A stretch of DNA of 56,653 nt from Collinsella sp. UBA6357 (GCA_002437815.1 DJRP01000026.1:100214-156866); one strand, 5' to 3'; shown: positions 33,744-43,044, numbered from the stretch's first letter. Notes: generated by a model not told the origin, from the sequence alone. A program made the numbers and translations.

Positions 33744-35165
33744 TTACTGTTGGTCAAGCGGGGGCAACGCGAAAATCTGCTCCAGGGTATCGAGCAACTC
33801 ACGCGGCATCGTCGACACCACATGAACCTCGGCCCCCCGCTCCGCGAGGCTCGAGAGTAAATCGTCACGATGATACTCGTCCAGCGTCATGCCATCGGCG
33901 TTGAACATGAGCTTGGGGAGAAAGAGCATAATCCCGGTCAGGTCGATCGGCAGCTGCTCCAAGATGTCTTCGGCAACGATCAGCCCCGTCACATCGACGT
34001 TGCCACCGAAATAATTATTTTTAATCGCCAAAACGGTGCCGCAAAGACCCCGCGGGGATTCGATATAGCGGGCCACGGTATCGCGAGCGCTCGCACCGGA
34101 AAGAGCGACGAGCTTTTTATGACGCGCCTGAAGTTCTGCCCGAACGCGTTTCAGACGAGGAGTCTGGTTATCAAGAACATCGTCCGTCTCATCCAGATAC
34201 GAGCGAATCATACCGATGCCGTCGTAATACTGCGGATACCCGTCATAGAAATCAGCCTCGGGAGGCTCGATGCCGGCATCGAGATAGAACTCGTCGGACA
34301 TCTGGAACGTATGGCGACCGAACCGCTCGAATGCACGGTCCTGATACGGACGAATCATCGCTATGGTTTGACGCGCGAGCTCCGGTTTATCGCTATAGGA
34401 CCAGCTAAACCGGTTCTGATGTTTGGTAAAGCCCAGCGGAACGATACCCAGGCTCGTAATCTGCTCGTGGTCTTCGCAGTAGCGCAACGTACGCTCGAGC
34501 TCATCTCCATCGTTCATACCGGGGCACAAGACGATCTGGGCATGGACCTCGATCCCTGCAGACATGATGGCCTCGAGAACTTCCATGCCACGAGCGGCGT
34601 TGCGCCCCATCATGCGGCGACGCACCTCGGGGCTCACGGCATGAATCGAAACGTTCATGGGACTCATGTTGCGGTCGATGACGTTTTGCACATCGGCATC
34701 GCTCAGGTTGGTCAACGTGACAAAGTTGCCCTGCAAAAAACTCAGGCGATAGTCGTCATCGCGAATATATAGCGTCGAGCGACCGCCCTTGGGAAGCATC
34801 GTCATAAAACAGAAGACGCAGGCATTGACGCAGGTGCGCATGCCGTCAAAGATGGGGCCGTCAAAGGTAAGACCCCAATCCTCGCCGGGAAAACGCTCGA
34901 GCTCAACGGGACAGACGGTATCGTCGCGCGGATCAAGCACCTCGAGCTCAACTGTATCGCCATCGGCTTCCCACAGCCATACGATCATATCGGTCAAAGC
35001 CTGGCCGTTGACCGACAGGATGAACATGCCGGGCTCGATACCGACATCCCATGCGGGCGACTCGGGACGCACGGCCTTAACGGGCGCCCCGGGACCCGAC
35101 TCAGGGTCGCGGCTGCGTCCGTAATCAGCCACCTCGGCGGCGTATGCGGGAACGGTCGTGTCCAT
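33744..35165 (-). CDS. DUF512 protein: PDZ-like domain plus radical SAM domain
   Basis: The 473-residue protein has an N-terminal PDZ-like region (about 27-95, with Ser-Pro-Ala-Trp-Asp-Val-Gly-Ile-Glu-Pro-Gly) and the radical SAM CxxxCxxC at C112, C116 and C119. The DUF512 C-terminal domain follows. The same architecture is widely found next to der in Gram-positive bacteria, as here. Its substrate is not known. The start is ATG 35165 or TTG 35177, both after AAGGAG. Confidence 0.88.
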   Translation of the reverse strand: MDTTVPAYAAEVADYGRSRDPESGPGAPVKAVRPESPAWDVGIEPGMFILSVNGQALTDMIVWLWEADGDTVELEVLDPRDDTVCPVELERFPGEDWGLTFDGPIFDGMRTCVNACVFCFMTMLPKGGRSTLYIRDDDYRLSFLQGNFVTLTNLSDADVQNVIDRNMSPMNVSIHAVSPEVRRRMMGRNAARGMEVLEAIMSAGIEVHAQIVLCPGMNDGDELERTLRYCEDHEQITSLGIVPLGFTKHQNRFSWSYSDKPELARQTIAMIRPYQDRAFERFGRHTFQMSDEFYLDAGIEPPEADFYDGYPQYYDGIGMIRSYLDETDDVLDNQTPRLKRVRAELQARHKKLVALSGASARDTVARYIESPRGLCGTVLAIKNNYFGGNVDVTGLIVAEDILEQLPIDLTGIMLFLPKLMFNADGMTLDEYHRDDLLSSLAERGAEVHVVSTMPRELLDTLEQIFALPPLDQQ

Positions 35166-35167
35166 AA

Positions 35168-36037
35168 TTAGCAGCAAAGCTCCTTGATGCGCCGAACAGC
35201 GCGGTCAATATGGGACTGAGGTGTCGAGGCACCGGCAGTGACCCCGATATGCTCGATACCGTCAAACCATGAGGCATCGAGTTCTTCGTAAGATTCGACA
35301 TGATGCGTACGAGAGCAAGCGCCGGCGCAGATCTGAGCGAGACGGCGGGTATTTCCCGAATTCTTACCGCCGACGACGATCATGCAGTCACTCTGCCTCG
35401 CAAGTTCAAAGGCGGCTTGTTGACGTTCACTGGTAGCCGCGCAAATCGTGTTGACGACGCGAAGCTCCTGGACCCTCGGCGCCAACGAGGCCGTCACCTC
35501 CGCCAGGTTGCGAGCGGTCTGCGTGGTTTGAACCACAACGCCCACCTTGCGGTCAAGCTCAAGATCATCGACCTCCTGAGCGCAGCTCACTACCCGTGCG
35601 CCGGCCCCGGCATGGCCGAGAATGCCCTCGACTTCGGGATGGCCAGGTTCGCCCACAACGATAAGCTGAAACCCATCGGCAACCAAACGCTCGGCTGCCA
35701 TATGCACCTTTTTAACATAGGGACACGTAGCATCGATAACATCGAATCCACGAGTTCGGGCCTCATCGATCACCTGGGGAACTACACCATGGGCCCGGAT
35801 GATCACGGTACCCGAACCAGCGTCATCAAGTGAGTCGGCCAAGCCAACCCCTTGCCGATCGAGCTCGGAAACGACGATCGGATTATGAATCAGCGGGCCC
35901 AGCGTATGAACCGGACCGCAGGCGTTTGTGTCAGAGCCCTCAGCATGGCACGAAGCTCCGGCCGCAAGGGCCAAGTCCAGCGCGCGCTGCACGCCGTAAC
36001 AGGTACCGGCGTGGGCCGCGACCTCGATGGTCACCAT
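35168..36037 (-). CDS. ispH: 4-hydroxy-3-methylbut-2-enyl diphosphate reductase IspH
   Basis: IspH is the last enzyme of the MEP isoprenoid pathway and holds a [4Fe-4S] cluster. The 289-residue protein has the three cluster cysteines C13, C105 and C199, and the catalytic Glu135 in Pro-Gly-His-Pro-Glu-Val-Glu-Gly. GGGAGG lies 8 bases before the ATG. It follows plsC by 2 bases. Confidence 0.95.
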   Translation of the reverse strand: MVTIEVAAHAGTCYGVQRALDLALAAGASCHAEGSDTNACGPVHTLGPLIHNPIVVSELDRQGVGLADSLDDAGSGTVIIRAHGVVPQVIDEARTRGFDVIDATCPYVKKVHMAAERLVADGFQLIVVGEPGHPEVEGILGHAGAGARVVSCAQEVDDLELDRKVGVVVQTTQTARNLAEVTASLAPRVQELRVVNTICAATSERQQAAFELARQSDCMIVVGGKNSGNTRRLAQICAGACSRTHHVESYEELDASWFDGIEHIGVTAGASTPQSHIDRAVRRIKELCC

Positions 36038-36039
36038 AG

Positions 36040-36768
36040 CTATAGCCTCCCCGGGTGCTCGTCACACAGGGCATCGCGCATGGTGTAGACGCGCCCCATC
36101 GACTCACGCTCAAACCAGGCAAGTTTCTCCTTGCGCTTGAGCTCATGCGGAGCATCGGAAAGCGCGATCTTGTGACCGGCGCGAATCCAGCATTTCTTGG
36201 GACGCATGAGCTTTTTGCCCTCAGGGGTGATATCGGTCCAACCGCAAACGGCAAGAGGGTTGACCGGAGCCTTTCCCATCTGCGCGATAAGGGCAAAGCC
36301 GCCATGAACCTCGGGATTAGCACCACGCGTGCGCACACGCGTTCCCTCGGGAAAGATCAGGACGTCCTCGCCGCGTTGAAGGGCGTGCTGGGCGCGGCGA
36401 AGACACTTCATATCGGCCGTACCGCGATCGACGGGAATGCCGCCTACCCTTGAAAAAGCCCAGGCCACGATCGAGGTTTTAGCAAATTCAGATTTAAAAA
36501 CCGGACGCGGGCGACGGCCATGAAAATAGAGCTCCGTCTCGATGGCGAGCACCTCGGCCATCGAGGTATGGTTGCAGATGATGACGCTGCCCTTGTCCGC
36601 ATCGCGTTCGAACAGCAGCGCTTCGTCTTCAACGCTCCAGCGCCACATGAGCTTGGAGAATACCCACAGGATACCCATCACGGCCGCAACGACAGCACGG
36701 ATCATCAGCGGAAACTCGGCATACGGGGAATCGTAATAGTCATCGGGCGTTTGCCTGAACAACTTCAT
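36040..36768 (-). CDS. 1-acyl-sn-glycerol-3-phosphate acyltransferase (PlsC family) with altered catalytic motif
   Basis: The 242-residue protein has a membrane helix near residues 20-40 and an acyltransferase domain with Phe-Pro-Glu-Gly-Thr-Arg at 139-144. The catalytic block reads Asn66-His67-Thr-Ser-Met-Ala-Glu72, so the usual HX4D is HX4E; the Glu codon GAG is at 36553-36555. The other family blocks are intact. It likely makes phosphatidic acid from the PlsY product. AAAGGAG precedes the ATG. Confidence 0.85.
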   Translation of the reverse strand: MKLFRQTPDDYYDSPYAEFPLMIRAVVAAVMGILWVFSKLMWRWSVEDEALLFERDADKGSVIICNHTSMAEVLAIETELYFHGRRPRPVFKSEFAKTSIVAWAFSRVGGIPVDRGTADMKCLRRAQHALQRGEDVLIFPEGTRVRTRGANPEVHGGFALIAQMGKAPVNPLAVCGWTDITPEGKKLMRPKKCWIRAGHKIALSDAPHELKRKEKLAWFERESMGRVYTMRDALCDEHPGRL

Positions 36769-36771
36769 GTG

Positions 36772-37458
36772 CTATCTCCTTTGAGCGATGAGGCCCTCGA
36801 TAATCTGAACGACCTCATCGATGGTATGGCTCGTCGAATCGACATGCACCGCATCGGGGGCCGCCACGAGCGGAGCCACATCGCGACTGCTGTCGAGCTT
36901 GTCGCGCTGCTCAAGAGCCGCAAGGGTTTTATCGACCTCGGCCTCGAGTTCATCATGCGAAAGCGGATTGGCATCGTTCTCATGACGCTGAAGAACACGC
37001 CGACGGGCACGCTCTCGAGGATCAGCCGTCAAAAAGACCTTGACCTCGGCATGGGGGAAGACAACGGTTCCGATATCGCGGCCCTCGGCTACGATATCGC
37101 GGCCCTCGGCTGCACGGCGCTGATGGATAAGCATGGCCGACCGCACACCGGGATACGCAGACACCTTAGAGACACACGTATCAACCAAGGGTGTGCGGAT
37201 GGCAGCTGACGCATCGATCCCATCGATCGTCAGACGGGTATCCTCTCCGCAGCCGTTCGTGAAACGGATATCGATCTCATGAGCGAGCGTATCGATGGCG
37301 ATCTCATCATCAAGGTCAATGCCGCGATCGAGCGCGGCAAATGTGACGGCACGATACATAGCGCCCGTATCAAGCTTGTTAAAGCCCGATTGGCGAGCGA
37401 TAGCAGTGGCGATGGTAGATTTGCCGGATCCAGCCGGCCCGTCGATGGCGACGATCAT
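36772..37458 (-). CDS. cmk: Cytidylate kinase
   Basis: Cmk phosphorylates CMP and dCMP. The 228-residue protein has the P-loop Gly-Pro-Ala-Gly-Ser-Gly-Lys-Ser at 7-14, Leu-Asp-Thr-Gly-Ala-Met-Tyr-Arg, and Glu-Gly-Arg-Asp-Ile-Gly-Thr-Val-Val-Phe. A near-perfect 21-base tandem repeat at 37071-37112 encodes Ala-Glu-Gly-Arg-Asp-Ile-Val followed by Ala-Glu-Gly-Arg-Asp-Ile-Gly, without lengthening the protein relative to the E. coli pattern. It precedes plsC by 3 bases. Confidence 0.95.
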   Translation of the reverse strand: MIVAIDGPAGSGKSTIATAIARQSGFNKLDTGAMYRAVTFAALDRGIDLDDEIAIDTLAHEIDIRFTNGCGEDTRLTIDGIDASAAIRTPLVDTCVSKVSAYPGVRSAMLIHQRRAAEGRDIVAEGRDIGTVVFPHAEVKVFLTADPRERARRRVLQRHENDANPLSHDELEAEVDKTLAALEQRDKLDSSRDVAPLVAAPDAVHVDSTSHTIDEVVQIIEGLIAQRR

Positions 37459-37479
37459 ATCTCTTTCCTCTCGTACTTA

Positions 37480-38406
37480 TTAGTGGGAATAACGTTCGCG
37501 ATACGTGTTGCGCTTGGGAGCAGAGCCATGACTTCCATGATGGCGAGCGCCGGGCGAAATCGGACCCTGTTTGGCACGGATGCCTCGCGGAGGCTTGCCG
37601 CCCGATTTGAGCAACGCCACCTCGGCCTCGGTCAGATGCCGCCAAGAGCCCTTTGCGACATCCGTGAGGTCGACCCCGCCGAAATTGCTGCGATGCAAAC
37701 GCAATACGGGATGATGGATCTTGCCGAGCATGCGCTTGACTTGGTTCTTGCGACCCTCACGAATGATGACCTCGACCGCGGTGGTTCCGGGTTTAATGCC
37801 CTGAGGAGCAACATCGATGGCCTCACGAGCGTTGAGGATACGACACAATGCCGGCTGGCAAAGACCGTCATCGAGCTCGATGCCACGACGCAATGGATCG
37901 AGATCCCTGTCGGACAAACGACCGTCGACAAGAGCGAGATAGGTCTTATACACGTGCTTACTCGGGTGAAGGAGATCCTGCGAAAGATCGCCATCGGTCG
38001 TAAACAGCAACAACCCCGTCGTATCGCGATCAAGCCTTCCGACGGGAAAGAGCCCGGGAAAACGGTCGCGTGGCACCAAGTCGGCAACACAGGGACGCCC
38101 CTGGGGGTCGCTCATGGTAGTGAGATAACCCGTGGGTTTATACAGCATGAGATAGACAGAACCCTGTTGCCAGTGAACGGGCACGCCGTCGACTTCGACA
38201 CGATCGCGGTCAACATCGACCTTGGTACCCAACTCGCGCGAAACGATACCGTTGACTGTAACGCGCCCAGCAGTCATAAGATCCTCGGAACCACGTCGAC
38301 TGGCCACGCCGGAACGGGCCAGAAAGCGCTGGAGGCGCATCGTATGGGGATGCGCATCCACCGGTTGAGCCAAAACGTCATCGATGGAAGACTCGTTATT
38401 CGACAT
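37480..38406 (-). CDS. RluB-type 23S rRNA pseudouridine synthase
   Basis: The 308-residue protein has an N-terminal S4 RNA-binding domain (Leu-Gln-Arg-Phe-Leu-Ala-Arg-Ser-Gly-Val-Ala-Ser-Arg-Arg) and a RsuA/RluB catalytic domain with Gly-Arg-Leu-Asp-Arg-Asp-Thr-Thr-Gly-Leu, where the first Asp is catalytic. A basic C-terminal tail follows. GAGGAGG precedes the ATG at 38406. It overlaps scpB by 11 bases, the common scpA-scpB-rluB order. Confidence 0.92.
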   Translation of the reverse strand: MSNNESSIDDVLAQPVDAHPHTMRLQRFLARSGVASRRGSEDLMTAGRVTVNGIVSRELGTKVDVDRDRVEVDGVPVHWQQGSVYLMLYKPTGYLTTMSDPQGRPCVADLVPRDRFPGLFPVGRLDRDTTGLLLFTTDGDLSQDLLHPSKHVYKTYLALVDGRLSDRDLDPLRRGIELDDGLCQPALCRILNAREAIDVAPQGIKPGTTAVEVIIREGRKNQVKRMLGKIHHPVLRLHRSNFGGVDLTDVAKGSWRHLTEAEVALLKSGGKPPRGIRAKQGPISPGARHHGSHGSAPKRNTYRERYSH

Positions 38407-39109
38407 GGTTCGCCTCCTCGACATCGCCAGGACCATCGAAGTCGGTATCGTCGGCCACGTCGTCCGTATCTATGAGCTCACGTTCCTCATCAAGATCCTC
38501 CGCCTGCTCTTCGAGCGTCGACTGTATCGATCGTCCGCTCAGGCGCTCGCGGATAAAGCGGCGCGATTGCTCGTCGGGCGCAAACTGCTCCAGATCGGGA
38601 AGATCGCGCGTCGAGCGCAATCCGAATTTCTCTAGAAAGGCGCTGGTCGTACCATATATGATGGCTTGGCCGCGTTCAGGATCGCGACCGAGCTCGCGAA
38701 CCAGCCCCTTGTCGACCAAAGAGCTGATAACGCCATCGGAATTGACGCCGCGAATGCCTTTGACAACTTCGCGCGTAACCGGCTGGTGATACGCAATAAC
38801 AGCGAGCGTCTCCAGCGCTGCCTGCGAGAGCTTCTGCGTATCCCATGAGAGCACATAGCTCTCAACGACATCATGATAGGCGGGATGCGTGAAAAGGCGC
38901 CAGCCTCCGGCAACTTCGCGAAGCTGAAAACCGCGGTTGGCCTCTTCGTACTCGACCTTAAGCTCGGCGAGCAACGAGGCGCACTCACCCGGAGCGATAT
39001 CAAGGGCACCGGCAAGCACCGGGGCGCTCACCGGATCGCTCGACACAAGCAAAAGCGCCTCGAGAGCCCCTTTGAGGCTATCGGTCTCGAGAGTCGTCAA
39101 ATTAGACAT
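38396..39109 (-). CDS. scpB: Segregation and condensation protein B
   Basis: ScpB dimers bind the kleisin ScpA in the SMC condensin. The 237-residue protein has the two winged-helix domains, with Thr-Leu-Ala-Val-Ile-Ala-Tyr-His-Gln-Pro-Val-Thr-Arg and Ile-Arg-Gly-Val-Asn-Ser-Asp. An acidic C-terminal tail of about 50 residues is longer than usual. AGGAG lies 6 bases before the ATG, and scpA ends 9 bases before. Confidence 0.94.
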   Translation of the reverse strand: MSNLTTLETDSLKGALEALLLVSSDPVSAPVLAGALDIAPGECASLLAELKVEYEEANRGFQLREVAGGWRLFTHPAYHDVVESYVLSWDTQKLSQAALETLAVIAYHQPVTREVVKGIRGVNSDGVISSLVDKGLVRELGRDPERGQAIIYGTTSAFLEKFGLRSTRDLPDLEQFAPDEQSRRFIRERLSGRSIQSTLEEQAEDLDEERELIDTDDVADDTDFDGPGDVEEANHVE

Positions 39110-39118
39110 CTCATACTC

Positions 39119-39922
39119 CTATTCCGTGAGCGCCGGACCCTCGCCCGGCACATAGGCAGCGGCACCCTCAATACGATCGATGGTAATCGTCCCGAACAGC
39201 TCGTCTTGCGCGAGCTTGACAGATCCGCGCTTGGCGAGCTCGAGCATGGCCAAAAACGTAACGACGAGCTGCTCGGTAGTCGCCTCACCGTCCAAAAGGT
39301 CGCGAAACGTCGTATGTGCGTGTGCCATGGTAAAGCGATCGACCGATGCGACCGTAAGATCAAGCGGCACCCGATGTGGGGCCACGTGCTCGGCCTCCAG
39401 CAAAAACGTCTGGCGCTTTCCGTCCAAATCCGCGCAGATGACCGCAAGACCGCGTAGGGTGATGCCGGCAAGATAATCGGGCATGAGCCCCAAAAACTCC
39501 GGATCAGGCCCCGCCACGCGTGGATGCATGCGGCTTTCGGCCTCCATACGGGCACCAAGAGCCGCCGCCGCCCCCTTAAACTGCTTGTAGGCGATCAGAC
39601 GTTGAATGAGAACCTCGCGCAACGCATCGCCGTCAAGTTCGGAAAGCTCTCCAAGATCCTCATCATCATGCTCATCCCGCTGTCGATCCGCATCATCGGG
39701 AACCAATGAGGCGGCCTTGATATCGAGCAAGGTGGCGGCGACCAGCAAAAAATCGCTCGCCACGTCCAGGTCAAGCGCCTCAATGCGTTCGACCTCGGCC
39801 AAATACTGCTCGGCAACATCGCTTATGGAGATGGAACCGATATCGACCTTTTGACGGGTAACCAACTGGAGAAGTAAATCAAAGGGGCCTGAATACACCT
39901 GCGTCGAGACACGGTACGACAC
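39119..39922 (-). CDS. scpA: Segregation and condensation protein A
   Basis: ScpA is the kleisin that bridges SMC heads. The 267-residue protein has the N-terminal Tyr-Ser-Gly-Pro-Phe-Asp-Leu-Leu-Leu-Gln-Leu, the helix Phe-Leu-Leu-Val-Ala-Ala-Thr-Leu-Leu-Asp-Ile-Lys, and a C-terminal winged helix. The GTG start has GGGAGG 6 bases upstream. Confidence 0.94.
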   Translation of the reverse strand: MSYRVSTQVYSGPFDLLLQLVTRQKVDIGSISISDVAEQYLAEVERIEALDLDVASDFLLVAATLLDIKAASLVPDDADRQRDEHDDEDLGELSELDGDALREVLIQRLIAYKQFKGAAAALGARMEAESRMHPRVAGPDPEFLGLMPDYLAGITLRGLAVICADLDGKRQTFLLEAEHVAPHRVPLDLTVASVDRFTMAHAHTTFRDLLDGEATTEQLVVTFLAMLELAKRGSVKLAQDELFGTITIDRIEGAAAYVPGEGPALTE

Positions 39923-40014
39923 TTCAGACCTCCCAGATAACGGCGCCCCACGGCGCGGTTTAAAAAGCGCATCGGCCGGAATGGATAAACTACCGACCGG
40001 ATTCTGAGTTTACC

Positions 40015-40704
40015 TTAGATACCGCCCAACGCCAGACGCAAAAGAGATTCGGCGAGCGGATACACCGTAACGTCGAAATAACGCCCGATCAAATCGATGC
40101 CCGTGATCTGGGGCAGCAGATACAACACGATAATCAAGATGGGCATCGCATAGCGTTGAAGCCGATAATAGGCGCTCAACGCCTCGCCTTTCAAAAAGGG
40201 CACCAGAATCGAAGAGCCATCGAGCGGTGGCAGCGGAATCAGATTGAAAAATGCGAGCGAAAGATTGATCACGATAAACGTCGATCCAAACTGCAGGATT
40301 CGCTGCGCGTTCGCAAAGGACATGCCAGAGAAGGCAGAATCATAAAGAACCCGCATAAACAGTGCGGCAATGAGGGCCAACAGCACATTGGAAGTCGGAC
40401 CTGCAGCGCTCACCAAAACCTCGTCGCGCTTGGGATGCTTGAGGTTGTTCAGATACACCGGAACGGGTTTGGCAAACGCGAAGACGGGGCCACCGGCAAC
40501 AAGCATGAGCAGTGGCAGAAGGATAGTGCCGAAGGGATCGATATGGTTGATCGGATTGAGCGAGAAGCGGCCGCGCGAACGGGCGGTCGCGTCTCCGAGC
40601 ACGTACGCCGCACCGGCATGGGCGCTTTCGTGAATCACGATGCCCACGACCACCGCGACGGCGCTCGCAACAAGTCCCCAGATATCGATTCGGCCAAGAG
40701 CCAC
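40015..40704 (-). CDS. Site-2 protease-like M50 membrane metalloprotease
   Basis: The 229-residue protein has about six membrane helices and the zinc site His25-Glu26-Ser-Ala-His29, with the second motif Pro-Pro-Leu-Asp-Gly-Ser. It belongs to the small PDZ-less M50B group, often placed next to scpA. The substrate is unknown. GTG start after GGGG. Confidence 0.9.
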   Translation of the reverse strand: MALGRIDIWGLVASAVAVVVGIVIHESAHAGAAYVLGDATARSRGRFSLNPINHIDPFGTILLPLLMLVAGGPVFAFAKPVPVYLNNLKHPKRDEVLVSAAGPTSNVLLALIAALFMRVLYDSAFSGMSFANAQRILQFGSTFIVINLSLAFFNLIPLPPLDGSSILVPFLKGEALSAYYRLQRYAMPILIIVLYLLPQITGIDLIGRYFDVTVYPLAESLLRLALGGI

Positions 40705-40713
40705 TCAGAACCC

Positions 40714-41010
40714 CTATCTCACGCGATGCGAAATGCGCATCAGCAGATAATCGACAAGAAAGAGCACCACAGCCACCAATGCGTAATCCAAACGGAAAAC
40801 GCCGCCGAAAGGAGACGTGATGACGCCATACCCGGCAATGGCCGCCGGGAGCGCTCGCGAGAGCTCCACGATAAACCCGACGATCTTAAGCTTGGCGGCC
40901 AGGCCGCTAAAACATAGCAGGACCGTCATGACGCTCATGAAGATGCCCGCCACACGACACGCGAAAGCAAGAACCGACAGCGCCACAGCAAGTGCCTTAC
41001 GAGAGCTCAC
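40714..41010 (-). CDS. Small membrane protein, unknown
   Basis: The 98-residue protein has two or three hydrophobic helices (about 7-35, 45-60 and 75-92) and basic ends. No family is recognised. The GTG start has GAGGAAAC upstream and lies within the ABC-F 3' end, an overlap of 14 bases. The M50 gene starts 9 bases after the stop. The tight coupling supports a real gene. Confidence 0.65.
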   Translation of the reverse strand: MSSRKALAVALSVLAFACRVAGIFMSVMTVLLCFSGLAAKLKIVGFIVELSRALPAAIAGYGVITSPFGGVFRLDYALVAVVLFLVDYLLMRISHRVR

Positions 41011-43018
41011 GAGCCGTTTCCTCCTCTATCTGGGTCGAAAGCTCGAGCCATTGGTCCTCGAGCGCGGGAATCTCCTTCTTGAGTCCGTTATATTCCCCCA
41101 AGGCGGCATTGAACTTCTCCTGATCGGCGTAAAGCTCCTCGGAGGCCATAAGTTCCATGAGCTCGTCATAACGCTTACGTTTCCCATCAAGATCCTGTTC
41201 GATCTTTTTTAGCTGGTTGCGCACGCCCTTGAGCTTCTTGTTCAACGCTGCACGCGCCTGGGCCTCCGCTCGCTTCTGCTCCTTGGTCTTCTTTCCCTCG
41301 ATAGGCTTAACGCTTGCGACCTTGGACGGTGCAGGAGCCGGAACAGTCTTGACCTCAGGGGTCTCGTTGCCGCCTTGCGCAGCAGCGGCACGCTGCGCCA
41401 GATCATCGCGTTTGAAAAGATAATAGTCGTAGTCGCCGTCATAGACGGTCATGTGGCCGTCACGGATATCGATCACGCGGTTCGCAACGGCACGCACCAG
41501 ATGCTCATCATGGCTGATAAGCACGATCGTGCCCGGGAAGCTTTTGAGCGCGTTTTCGAGCATGTCCACCGAATCGATATCAAGATGGTTGGTGGGCTCG
41601 TCGAGGCAAAGCAGGGCCTCGGGCGCGACGAGCATCTTAGCCAACGCCAACCGAGCCTTCTCGCCGCCTGAAAGCACGCGGACCTGCTTCTCGATCGCAT
41701 CATTGTCGCTAAAGAGGAAGGCACCGAGCAGACTGCGCTGCTGAGGAACCGTCCATTTAGGCGTCACGGTATCGATCTCCTGGAGCACGGTATTGGACTC
41801 GGTCATTCCCTCGAGCGCATGCTGGGCGTAATAGGCGACGCCGACGTTGGTGCCCAAGTCGCGCTTGCCGCTCGTAGGGCCCTCGATGCCGGCAAGCATC
41901 TTCATGAGCGTCGATTTGCCGGCGCCATTGGGACCGACAAGGGCCACATGCTCGCCGCGGTAGAGCTTAAGGTTGATGTCGCTGTAGATATGTTTGCTGC
42001 CATAACTCTTCGAGACATCCTCAAGCGAGACGACCAGATCACCCGAGCGTGGAGGATCGGGGAACTTGAAATCGATGTGCTTATGCCCTTCGGGAAGGAT
42101 TACGAGCTCCTTTTTGATCTGCTCGATCTTGCGGATACGCTCCTGGGCCTGAGCGGCCTTTGTGGGCTTGTAGCGAAACTTATCGACAAACACCTGCATA
42201 TGAGCAATGTCGCGCTCTTGAGCCGCGCGCTTGGCACGCATCTGCTCCAGATTATCCTCGCGCTGCTTGAGATAGCTCGAGTAATTGCCGGTATAGGTGG
42301 TGATACGACGATTCTCGAGAGCCGCAACATGGTCGACGCAGGCATCCATAAACGCACGGTCGTGACTGACGATCAGCACGGCGCCATCGTAGTTGGCGAT
42401 AAAGCCGCGCAGCCACTGAACGCTTTCGAGATCCAAATGGTTGGTGGGCTCGTCAAGCAGCAGCAGATCGGGATGGCGCAAAAACAACTTGGCCAAAGCG
42501 ATGCGCATTTGCCAGCCGCCCGAGAACTCCGAACAGGGACGATCGAAATCGCTGACCTTGAAGCCAAGTCCGGCAAGGATCTTGCGGGCATTGCTCTCGA
42601 GCTCATAGCCACCCAGATGCTCAAATCGATCCTGAACCTGACCATACTCGTTAAGCAGAGAAGTTACGTCCTCGCCCTTCTCGGAACGCTCTGCGATCTG
42701 GGTCTGCAGTTCATCGGCACGCTCCCCCATCCGCCGGATCTCCTTAGCCGCAGCCATGACCTCGTTCAGAATGGAAGTGTCCTTATGCTCCAGGTTGGTC
42801 TCCTGCTCAAGATAGCCGACCTGGCAATCCTTGGCATACTGGACCGAACCGGCATCCGGGCTGTCGATACCCATGATGATCTTGAGCATCGTGGTCTTAC
42901 CGGCGCCGTTGGGACCGACAAGAGCAAAGCGCTCCCCCGGATTGATCTGAAACGAGGCGCCGCTGAACAGGACACGTGCACCGAAGCTTTTCTCGATCTT
43001 GTCGACCAGAAGGATCAT
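40997..43018 (-). CDS. ABC-F family ATPase
   Basis: ABC-F proteins are soluble twin ABC ATPases that act on the ribosome. The 673-residue protein has Walker A motifs Gly-Pro-Asn-Gly-Ala-Gly-Lys-Thr (35-42) and Gly-Pro-Asn-Gly-Ala-Gly-Lys-Ser, signatures Phe-Ser-Gly-Gly-Trp and Leu-Ser-Gly-Gly-Glu, and the Asp-Glu-Pro-Thr-Asn-His-Leu-Asp motif twice. A P-site-tRNA interaction linker and a charged C-terminal coiled coil of about 100 residues are present. The ATG at 43018 (Met-Ile-Leu-Leu-Val) is preferred over 43069. The subgroup, whether housekeeping or resistance, cannot be decided by eye. Confidence 0.92.
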   Translation of the reverse strand: MILLVDKIEKSFGARVLFSGASFQINPGERFALVGPNGAGKTTMLKIIMGIDSPDAGSVQYAKDCQVGYLEQETNLEHKDTSILNEVMAAAKEIRRMGERADELQTQIAERSEKGEDVTSLLNEYGQVQDRFEHLGGYELESNARKILAGLGFKVSDFDRPCSEFSGGWQMRIALAKLFLRHPDLLLLDEPTNHLDLESVQWLRGFIANYDGAVLIVSHDRAFMDACVDHVAALENRRITTYTGNYSSYLKQREDNLEQMRAKRAAQERDIAHMQVFVDKFRYKPTKAAQAQERIRKIEQIKKELVILPEGHKHIDFKFPDPPRSGDLVVSLEDVSKSYGSKHIYSDINLKLYRGEHVALVGPNGAGKSTLMKMLAGIEGPTSGKRDLGTNVGVAYYAQHALEGMTESNTVLQEIDTVTPKWTVPQQRSLLGAFLFSDNDAIEKQVRVLSGGEKARLALAKMLVAPEALLCLDEPTNHLDIDSVDMLENALKSFPGTIVLISHDEHLVRAVANRVIDIRDGHMTVYDGDYDYYLFKRDDLAQRAAAAQGGNETPEVKTVPAPAPSKVASVKPIEGKKTKEQKRAEAQARAALNKKLKGVRNQLKKIEQDLDGKRKRYDELMELMASEELYADQEKFNAALGEYNGLKKEIPALEDQWLELSTQIEEETARELS

Positions 43019-43044
43019 GGCGATGAGAACCTTTCCACCGAAAA

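Noticed and set aside
33870..34772. 300-codon rightward frame opposite the DUF512 gene
   Set aside because: Antisense shadow of a well supported radical SAM gene; no ribosome site or family pattern.
37071..37112. 21-base tandem repeat in cmk as an insertion or frameshift
   Set aside because: The encoded segment keeps the normal spacing of the family, so the repeat is a codon-level coincidence and not an extra unit.
37279..38475. 398-codon rightward frame opposite cmk and the RluB-like gene
   Set aside because: Overlaps two recognised enzymes on the other strand and has no family signature.
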